A DNA stretch of 17,353 bases from Candidatus Zixiibacteriota bacterium (GTDB lineage Bacteria > Zixibacteria > MSB-5A5 > GN15 > FEB-12): contig QNAG01000024.1 in NCBI GenBank assembly GCA_003641415.1, forward strand, positions 1-17,353. Reading direction: 5' to 3'. The notes beneath the pieces were generated by a model. The model was given only the letters and a program-made list of their open reading frames with translations, did not search any database and had not been told where the DNA came from. How positions within the stretch are numbered: position 1 is the stretch's first letter; every line of letters begins with the position of its first letter. The position numbers and the translations under genes are program-made. Shown here piece by piece: positions 7,407 through 13,366 of this stretch.

Positions 7407-8824
7407 GCAACAATAAAAAAAAACGCAGTAAATCAAAAGCTAAGGGAATCCCTCCGCACCAGAACATTCCCCGGTCGTCTGGAGCAGACACAAGTGAACA
7501 CAACCCCCTGTCAAATGGTTCTCAATCAGAGACAAAGGATTTCTCTGATCAACTTACTCAACTGACTGAAACAAACAGGCAACTGAAACGGAAGATCTTT
7601 GACCTGTACACGGTGTTTGAGATCAGCCGTAATTTCAATTCTGTTCTCAACTACCAGAGTCTTCTTGACTCGTTTATCCTTACTTCTCTGGCTCAGGTGA
7701 GTGCTTCTAAAGCAGCTATTTTCCTCAGAGAAGATACCCATTCGAATCATTTCATTATGGCTAGAGGTAAGGGATCAGGACACTTTCCTAATTCGGAGAA
7801 GTTCTTTAATAATGAGGGCAAGTTGGCTATTTACCTTGCCAAACTCAACCGGCCAGTCGTAACGAGCGAGTTGATCAACGATATTGCAGGAGAAATTGAA
7901 CAGGAAATACTGATAGACTTTGACCCCGGGTTAGTTGTTCCCATGATTTTCCAGGCCAAGCTAATCGGTGTCCTGATAATTTCAGAGAAGTTCGCACATG
8001 GAGATTTCAATCACGATGACAAGGAATTTCTCTCTATTCTGGCAAACCAGATTTCAGTATCAATTGAGAATGCCCGTCTGTATGAATCTGAGAAAGAAGC
8101 TACCAAACAGTTGCGCGCAGCTCAACAACAACTGATTAACACTGAGCGTCTGGCGGCTTTGGGAGAGATGTCGGCTCGAGTAGCTCATGAAATAAACAAT
8201 CCTCTGGGTATTATTAAGAACTACCTTTTGTTATTGCATCGCACTATAGGTCGAAATATCGAAGCCAGCAACTACGCCGATATCGTTAGTCAGGAGATAG
8301 ATCGAATTGCCAGAATTGTACGTCAATTACTTGATTTCTATCAACCTGACAGAGACGATCTCGAGAGTGTCAATGTTGTATTGATTCTGGAAGAAGTTTT
8401 GGAACTTATGGATAGGCAGTTTAAGAAACTGAACATTGAATTGATTAGGAATTTTCCAACAGACTGCTTATCATTTGAAGGATCACCGGAAAATATCAGA
8501 CAGGTGATTCTCAATATCATTATCAATGCTTGTGACGCCATGCCAGATGGTGGAAAAATTGAGATAGAAATGCAAACTTATCCTGATAACCTGATTATCC
8601 GCTTTTGTGATACCGGGCCGGGTATACCGGTAGAGATTATTCCTCGCATCTTTGAACCATTCTTCACCACCAAGCAACCCGGCAAAGGGACGGGACTTGG
8701 TCTGTCGGTTTGTTACGGTATCATAAAACGTCACAAAGGGTCGATAACATACACAAACACCAAAGTCGGTGGGTGTTTTGAAATAAAACTACCGTTTGCG
8801 AGACACCAAAATGGCAACGGATAA
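7403..8824 (+). CDS. Soluble GAF-domain sensor histidine kinase
   Basis: A 473-residue kinase with no membrane segment, so probably cytoplasmic. The order is a basic, low-complexity N-terminal tail (1-45, lysine-rich then Ser/Asn/Gly-rich), a short coiled coil (about 48-70), a GAF domain (about 78-225), a linker coiled coil (about 226-250), then a HisKA domain with phosphoacceptor His262 in ARVAHEINNPLG. The ATPase domain has an N-box (NIIINACDAM), G1 (DTGPGI), FFTTK and G2 GTGLGLS. This NtrB/AtoS-like class usually pairs with sigma-54 activators, and one is encoded about 2.2 kb downstream. It overlaps folC by four bases and the next hybrid kinase by 14 bases. The GAF ligand is unknown. I recognise the family but not a named gene. 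Confidence 0.92.
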   Translation: MSNNKKKRSKSKAKGIPPHQNIPRSSGADTSEHNPLSNGSQSETKDFSDQLTQLTETNRQLKRKIFDLYTVFEISRNFNSVLNYQSLLDSFILTSLAQVSASKAAIFLREDTHSNHFIMARGKGSGHFPNSEKFFNNEGKLAIYLAKLNRPVVTSELINDIAGEIEQEILIDFDPGLVVPMIFQAKLIGVLIISEKFAHGDFNHDDKEFLSILANQISVSIENARLYESEKEATKQLRAAQQQLINTERLAALGEMSARVAHEINNPLGIIKNYLLLLHRTIGRNIEASNYADIVSQEIDRIARIVRQLLDFYQPDRDDLESVNVVLILEEVLELMDRQFKKLNIELIRNFPTDCLSFEGSPENIRQVILNIIINACDAMPDGGKIEIEMQTYPDNLIIRFCDTGPGIPVEIIPRIFEPFFTTKQPGKGTGLGLSVCYGIIKRHKGSITYTNTKVGGCFEIKLPFARHQNGNG

Positions 8825-10958
8825 GAAAACTGAACAGATAATTATAATTGATGATGAGAAGCGGATGTGTGACTCACTGTCAGCGCTTCTGATTGGCGAT
8901 GGTTATGAAGTCAAGGCTTTTCAACGTTCGCCCGAGGCAGCAGACTTCATCCGCAAAAAGAGAATCGACCTAGTAATCACCGACCTGAAAATGCCGGAGA
9001 TAGATGGACTGGACATTCTTCGGGTTGTCAAAGAAACTGATTCCGACATTCCGGTAATCCTGATGACAGGCTATGCCTCACTCGAAAGTGCTATTGAAGC
9101 GGTATCCCATGGAGCTTATGACTATCTTCTGAAACCGGTTGAGTTTAACTATCTGGAGCTGGCGGTCAACCGGGCGTTGGAAAAACGTCGTGCTGATCTT
9201 TCTCGTCTACAACTACTTGAAGAATTAAAACTATCATATATGATCCTCCAACGTCGCATGGGTGAACTCAACGCTCTGTACGAAGCCGGCAAATCAATAG
9301 GATCAACAGCCAATCTCAAAGAACTGCTACGCCAGATAGTGGTTCTGGCCTCCACGGTAACAGAAGCCCAGGTAGGGTCAATTATGTTACTGGATGAGAA
9401 CCGAGAGTATCTTACTATCGAAGCTGCTATTGGACTTGACAATAACGTTATTGTGTCCACTAAACTGCCTATTGGCGAATCCATTGCTGGGACCGTAGCT
9501 CAGAATGGAGAACCATTGATTGTTGAAGATGTGGAAAAAAGCGAACGATTCCGACGCATCAACAGAGAGAAATACGGCGCCGCTTCACTTTTGTGTAGTC
9601 CTCTTCGTATCAAGAACAAAGTCATTGGTGTTATCAATATGGCCAACAAGCAAAGTGGCGAGTCATTCAGCGATAACGACCTCAGGCTCCTGAGTACCTT
9701 TGCTTCTCAGGCTGCTATCGCGGTTGACGATGCTAACCAGTTTGATAAGAACCGTCGCCGTCTAGTAGAGTTCGAGATTCTTCATGAAGTAAGTAAGGAA
9801 CTTCCCAATATCCAGTCGCTAAATGATTTTCGCAAAGCTCTAATTGGCAAGCTGATACGTATTTTTCCCATTGATTACTCTATATGGTTCAATTGGAATG
9901 CCGACACCCGTACTCTTATACCCCATGGAATAACTGGCGAGGTAGACTTTCCTCTCACAGAAAGCGGGGGGATTGATATTCGTCGTATCGCGCGCGATTC
10001 AATTTCTATCGGACCTGTTGGAAGTAACGATGTAGATTTTTCTGATATTAACGATCTATCATTATATTTATCTGAACAACTCAGTGAGAGAGATAATTTC
10101 CCGCAACCAAAACAAGCCTATATGGCCATACCAATTCTTCGCAGCGACGAATTTGCACACGTATTCTACATTGGTGCTAACTGTGAAAAGCCATATAGTG
10201 AAGATGACATCTCCTTGGCTCGGTTAGTGATATCTCAAGCATCTCTATTGTTTGAGAAGGAGCGTTCACTTCTAAACGCAACCCGCCTGATAACTATGGG
10301 AAACATGATTTCCGAAATCTCTCATGATCTCCGCCGGCCTCTGACATCCATTAAGGGAACGCTTCAGGTTCTGAGAATGAAATATCCTGAATTGATTGGT
10401 AATTCCGAACTCTTCAGTACAGCAGACGAGGAAGTTCACCGCATGAATGAGCTGGTCAGAGAACTGGTCAATTTCTCCAATCCGAACAAGTATGAAACTG
10501 AGAAAGTTGACCTGAGAGGATTAGTAGCGCGGGCGTCTGAATTGATTAGTCCGGATTTGCATAGGAATGGCATAAAGTATAGCTCCGATTTTGAGGATGC
10601 GGAATGGGATGTTATCATCAACAAAAACCAGATTCTTGAGGTATTATTGAACCTGTTTATGAATGCTATTGATGCCATGCCAGACGGAGGAAATCTTAAG
10701 GTTCAGGGTTTGATAAAGAAACCAAGCCATAAAAAACAGGACTACCTCGCGCTGGAAATTTCTGATACTGGTTGCGGCATCAAAAAAGAACATCTTTCCA
10801 GAATCTTTGATAGATATTTTACTTCCAAGGAAACAGGCACCGGTCTTGGACTGGCGGTTGTGGAACGAATAATCTCTGCTCACAATGGTACTCTTAGTGT
10901 GGCCTCAGAGGAGGGAAAAGGGACCACTTTCACGATGTACTTCCCATATTTAAGGTAG
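8811..10958 (+). CDS. Hybrid protein: N-terminal receiver, GAF domains and histidine kinase
   Basis: A 715-residue soluble signalling protein. The receiver (about 1-125) has D14/D15, phosphoacceptor D58 in ITDLKMPEIDG, T86 and K108 in LLKP. A helical linker leads to a clear GAF domain (about 155-310), then a weaker GAF-like region (about 320-480), a HisKA domain with His505 in SEISHDLRRPLTS, and an ATPase domain with N-box (LLNLFMNAIDAM), G1 (DTGCGI) and G2 GTGLGLAV. A receiver placed in front of a kinase suggests it accepts phosphate from another kinase, most simply the GAF kinase just upstream, and then changes its own kinase output. ATG 8811 (MATDKK) is preferred to the in-frame TTG at 8796. 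The last gene before the hairpin at 10973. Domain order is secure, and partners are inferred. Confidence 0.92.
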   Translation: MATDKKTEQIIIIDDEKRMCDSLSALLIGDGYEVKAFQRSPEAADFIRKKRIDLVITDLKMPEIDGLDILRVVKETDSDIPVILMTGYASLESAIEAVSHGAYDYLLKPVEFNYLELAVNRALEKRRADLSRLQLLEELKLSYMILQRRMGELNALYEAGKSIGSTANLKELLRQIVVLASTVTEAQVGSIMLLDENREYLTIEAAIGLDNNVIVSTKLPIGESIAGTVAQNGEPLIVEDVEKSERFRRINREKYGAASLLCSPLRIKNKVIGVINMANKQSGESFSDNDLRLLSTFASQAAIAVDDANQFDKNRRRLVEFEILHEVSKELPNIQSLNDFRKALIGKLIRIFPIDYSIWFNWNADTRTLIPHGITGEVDFPLTESGGIDIRRIARDSISIGPVGSNDVDFSDINDLSLYLSEQLSERDNFPQPKQAYMAIPILRSDEFAHVFYIGANCEKPYSEDDISLARLVISQASLLFEKERSLLNATRLITMGNMISEISHDLRRPLTSIKGTLQVLRMKYPELIGNSELFSTADEEVHRMNELVRELVNFSNPNKYETEKVDLRGLVARASELISPDLHRNGIKYSSDFEDAEWDVIINKNQILEVLLNLFMNAIDAMPDGGNLKVQGLIKKPSHKKQDYLALEISDTGCGIKKEHLSRIFDRYFTSKETGTGLGLAVVERIISAHNGTLSVASEEGKGTTFTMYFPYLR

Positions 10959-10972
10959 ATAAGTGCAGTTGG

Positions 10973-10996
10973 TTGCGAAGAATTCGCAATTTTTTT
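10973..10996 (+). terminator. Intrinsic terminator ending the ten-gene run
   Basis: TTGCGAA and TTCGCAA form a perfect 7-base-pair stem with a 3-base loop (GAA), followed directly by seven Ts. It lies 15 bases after the hybrid kinase stop. The stem has only three GC pairs, so termination may be partial. Part of the transcription may run on into the sigma-54 activator gene. Confidence 0.72.
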
Positions 10997-11007
10997 GCAG
11001 TTGAGAC

Positions 11008-11036
11008 TTGATTTTAGGCATTCTATTGCCGATAAT
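11008..11036 (+). promoter_or_regulatory. Probable sigma-70-type promoter for the NtrC-class regulator
   Basis: TTGATT at 11008-11013 and GATAAT at 11031-11036 are separated by exactly 17 bases, matching four and five of six consensus positions. It follows the terminator directly and would start transcription around 11043, giving a leader of about 17 bases. An alternative -35 (TTGAGA, 11001-11006) has a poorer -10. No good ribosome-binding site precedes ATG 11060. Confidence 0.5.
11015..11029 (+). repeat. Copy 1 of the intergenic motif TAGGCAT-N3-ATTGC
   Basis: This 15-base element lies within the putative promoter upstream of the NtrC-class gene and recurs at 12543-12549/12553-12557 with the same spacing. 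It resembles a sigma-54 -24/-12 element, but GG and GC are nine bases apart instead of ten. Function is unknown. Confidence 0.35.
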
Positions 11037-11059
11037 TTATGCAAACGGTTGATTGATAT

Positions 11060-12490
11060 ATGGCAAAACCAAAGACAAAAATACTCGTAATTGATGATGA
11101 TCCGAAGGTAGCCTGGATTCTAAAAGAGGGTCTGGAGTCAAAGTTTAATTTTGTTTCGGCTCGTGATGGCATTGAAGGTCTTCAAATGGTCTCCACCGAG
11201 AAACCGAATCTAATCCTGCTGGACATCAAAATGCCCGGTATGAACGGAATCGAAGTACTCGAAAAACTCAACAAGATGGAGAAACGACCTGATGTTATCA
11301 TGGTGTCGGGTCAAGGCGATACCAATTCTGTGGTCGATTCTATCAAGTTGGGAGCTGCCGAGTTTATTAACAAACCGTTTGATCTCCAGGAAATAGAAAT
11401 TCATATCAATAGCGTCCTGGAACGCAACACTCTCAAGCAGGAAGTTGAAGAGCTCAAGTCGGAGCTGGAGATTAAAAGCGGATGGAGTAATTTCATCGGT
11501 GATTCCCAAGCTATGCAGAAAGTGAAAGATATCATCGAACAGGTCTCCGATTCTGAATTGACAGTTTTGATCCGGGGAGAATCCGGCACTGGTAAGGAAA
11601 TCGCCGCCAGATCATTGCATCAGCTTTCTTCCCGTAGTGATAAGCCGTTCGTGAAAGTAAACTGTGCCGCAATTCCCCGGGATCTTCTTGAGGCAGAGCT
11701 GTTTGGCTATAATAAAGGTGCTTTTACAGGTGCGCATAGGGACAAACAGGGACGTTTTGAGCTGGCTCACACAGGTACCATGTTTCTTGATGAAATCGGG
11801 GACATGCCACTTGAATTGCAGTCAAAACTATTGCAGGTCCTTGAACAACAGGAATTCGTACGTGTGGGTGGAAACAACACGATTCATGTTGATACCCGTA
11901 TTATTTGTGCCACTAATCGTAATTTGGAACAAGGGATAGTAGATAAATCTTTCCGCGATGACCTGTTCTACCGCCTTAACGAGATAACTCTTCTTCTTCC
12001 ATCGCTGAGAGAGCGCCCGGAAGATATTGCATTACTAGCGGATTACTTCATTGAAAAATACAATAAGTTGTATGGTAAAGAGTTCCAAGCCTTGTCAGGA
12101 GATATCATGTCTGCCCTGACAATTTTTTCTTGGCCTGGCAATGTGCGACAACTGGAAAATATGATAAAACAAGTTGTTGTACGAGGAGACGAATCTATCA
12201 TTAATGACCTTATCAACTCTGCTGGAGCTATTCCTGCTAATACCTCCCAACCGGTAGCAGTTGGTGCTGGAGTAGGTTATGGGGCTGTTTCGCCTTATTT
12301 CGAAGGAGAACAGACTTTTTCACTCAAAAAGCGCATTGGGAAGACGGTTGCCGAGGAAGAGAAAAGGCTTATTTCTGAAGTTCTCACAAGAACCAACTGG
12401 AACAGGCGTAGAGCAGCAGAGATGCTCGAAATTAGTTACCGTTCACTGCTGTATAAAATCAAAGACTACAACCTAAACTCTGTCAAATAG
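11060..12490 (+). CDS. Sigma-54-dependent NtrC-class response regulator
   Basis: A 476-residue transcription activator. The receiver (about 1-120) has D12/D13, phosphoacceptor D55 in LLDIKMPG, S83 and K105 in NKPF. A helical linker joins it to the AAA+ domain, with Walker A GESGTGKE at 173-180, the sigma-54-contacting loop GAFTGA at 220-225, Walker B MFLDEIGDMP at 241-250 and WPGNVRQL at 358-365. After a linker rich in Gly, Ala and Pro comes a Fis-type helix-turn-helix (about 430-470, NWNRRRAAEMLEISYRSLLYKIK). The intact GAFTGA indicates real remodelling of sigma-54 polymerase. It binds DNA upstream of sigma-54 promoters and fires on phosphorylation, probably by one or both soluble kinases encoded just upstream. 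Its target genes are not identifiable here. The start is fixed by the receiver fold (MAKPKTKILVIDDD). Confidence 0.95.
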   Translation: MAKPKTKILVIDDDPKVAWILKEGLESKFNFVSARDGIEGLQMVSTEKPNLILLDIKMPGMNGIEVLEKLNKMEKRPDVIMVSGQGDTNSVVDSIKLGAAEFINKPFDLQEIEIHINSVLERNTLKQEVEELKSELEIKSGWSNFIGDSQAMQKVKDIIEQVSDSELTVLIRGESGTGKEIAARSLHQLSSRSDKPFVKVNCAAIPRDLLEAELFGYNKGAFTGAHRDKQGRFELAHTGTMFLDEIGDMPLELQSKLLQVLEQQEFVRVGGNNTIHVDTRIICATNRNLEQGIVDKSFRDDLFYRLNEITLLLPSLRERPEDIALLADYFIEKYNKLYGKEFQALSGDIMSALTIFSWPGNVRQLENMIKQVVVRGDESIINDLINSAGAIPANTSQPVAVGAGVGYGAVSPYFEGEQTFSLKKRIGKTVAEEEKRLISEVLTRTNWNRRRAAEMLEISYRSLLYKIKDYNLNSVK

Positions 12491-12523
12491 AACAATTTTC
12501 CTTTACAAAAAACCACTTATTTT

Positions 12524-12540
12524 CGCATACACATGCGTTT
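12524..12540 (+). terminator. Weak hairpin after the NtrC-class gene
   Basis: A 5-base-pair stem (CGCAT/ATGCG) with an ACAC loop is followed by only three Ts. It may be a weak terminator or a palindromic binding site. It stands 33 bases after the regulator stop. Confidence 0.25.
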
Positions 12541-12542
12541 AA

Positions 12543-12557
12543 TAGGCATAAAATTGC
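12543..12557 (+). repeat. Copy 2 of the intergenic motif TAGGCAT-N3-ATTGC
   Basis: All twelve fixed bases match copy 1 upstream of the NtrC-class gene, with the same three-base gap. It sits about 230 bases before the GGDEF-like gene. It could be a shared regulator site, or chance in AT-rich DNA. Confidence 0.35.
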
Positions 12558-12786
12558 ACATATTTTTTTCTTGTAGATTTTAACCTATCATTCTTTCCGA
12601 ACAGCCATTAATTGTAACTTTGTTGATAATCAATAAGTTCTGATATCCTGCAAGAAGAAGATATAAGCAAATAGTGGAAAAGAATTCCCGTTTCTCACTC
12701 TTACTCTCGTATGGAATAATACTTGCTGCATTATTATTGAACAGACATTCTTTTGGTTGTTTGTTGTTACAGTAGAGGTCGGATAA

Positions 12787-13203
12787 GTGGCAAACACGTT
12801 TGTTGAAAAAGTTGATTTAGAACTCAAACGAGCTGAAAGATATGCTGTATTTGTTTCTCTAGTTGTTTTGGATCTCTCGTTTCTTCAAAAACAGTTCGGT
12901 TCCAACGCTGCTGGTTTAGTGGCTCAAGTTTGTGATTCTATCCGGGAAAAAGTGCGTGATATTGACTCTGTCTCCACTCTTGGATCTCTCAGAATTGGGT
13001 TTCTATTGCCGGAAACACCACGACAAGGGGCGGAAATCGCCAGCCGTAGGATTGGCGAACAGATTCGAGACATTATTTTAGATACGGAAAGTTCTGCCGC
13101 AGATCGTGTTATTCCGATTGAGATGGCATCATATCCGGATGCGGCTGGAAACAGGACTATAAAGCAGTTTTTGGAAGACTTCGCCGAAGCATCAAGAAAT
13201 TAG
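12787..13203 (+). CDS. Small stand-alone degenerate GGDEF-like domain protein
   Basis: A 138-residue protein without signal peptide or membrane segment. It aligns by eye with the GGDEF (diguanylate cyclase) fold. The opening LELKRAERYAVFVSLVVLDLSFL matches the usual ELKRARRY...LLLDIDHFK. IREKVRDIDSVSTLGSLRIGFLLPET matches the usual RESDLVARYGGEEFAVLLPET, followed by the GAEIASRRIGEQIRD helix. The signature GGDEF is replaced by GSLRI, the second metal-binding Asp by Ser, and the nucleotide-binding Asn is absent, so it should not make c-di-GMP. It is also shorter than a full domain (about 160-170). It may act as a binding or partner module. GTG 12787 is chosen because AGAGG lies eight bases upstream. 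The NtrC-class gene is its upstream neighbour. Fold assignment is fairly confident, function unknown. Confidence 0.72.
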   Translation: MANTFVEKVDLELKRAERYAVFVSLVVLDLSFLQKQFGSNAAGLVAQVCDSIREKVRDIDSVSTLGSLRIGFLLPETPRQGAEIASRRIGEQIRDIILDTESSAADRVIPIEMASYPDAAGNRTIKQFLEDFAEASRN

Positions 13204-13231
13204 TCTCCCTTTTTATACCCACCGTTTTTAT

Positions 13232-13262
13232 GAAGATCGCTCATCCCCTCAGGGTGGTCTTC
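13232..13262 (+). terminator. Hairpin after the GGDEF-like gene
   Basis: GAAGATCGCTC pairs with GGGTGGTCTTC over 11 positions (eight Watson-Crick, three G-U) with a 9-base loop, then TATTT. The G-U pairs work only on plus-strand RNA, so it belongs to the plus-strand gene ending 29 bases earlier. The T-tract is poor. Confidence 0.4.
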
Positions 13263-13293
13263 TATTTACCGTCGGATTACAACTCTACCGTCT

Positions 13294-13313
13294 GGGGATT
13301 GACCCCTTATTTT
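13294..13313 (+). terminator. Second hairpin in the convergent gap
   Basis: GGGG-ATTGA-CCCC is followed by TTATTTT. It is a short but GC-only stem with a T-rich tail, so a plausible backup terminator protecting the convergent valS gene. It also resembles a REP-like palindrome. Confidence 0.4.
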
Positions 13314-13366
13314 GAGAAGAGAGTTGGTGCGCCTTTTAGAGTAATCTCTCTTTGTCTTGTAACCTT

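Larger units (their letters stand above)
12491..12786. other. AT-rich intergenic region of 296 bases
   Basis: The stretch is visibly AT-rich and holds no supportable gene or structural RNA that I recognise. It contains a short hairpin (CGCAT-ACAC-ATGCG, 12524-12537) followed by TTTAAT, the second copy of the TAGGCAT-N3-ATTGC motif, a T-run at 12562-12568, a purine-rich stretch near 12651-12664, and a ribosome-binding site AGAGG at 12774-12778. I found no convincing -35/-10 pair. Its length suggests it holds the promoter for the GGDEF-like gene and perhaps regulator sites. Confidence 0.6.

Noticed and set aside
11015..11029. Sigma-54 promoter upstream of the NtrC-class gene
   Set aside because: GG and GC are nine bases apart instead of ten. 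A better sigma-70-type pair overlaps it. Retained only as a repeated motif.
12491..12786. A small RNA or tRNA gene in the AT-rich gap
   Set aside because: No cloverleaf, no recognisable RNA family and no convincing promoter-terminator pair were found.
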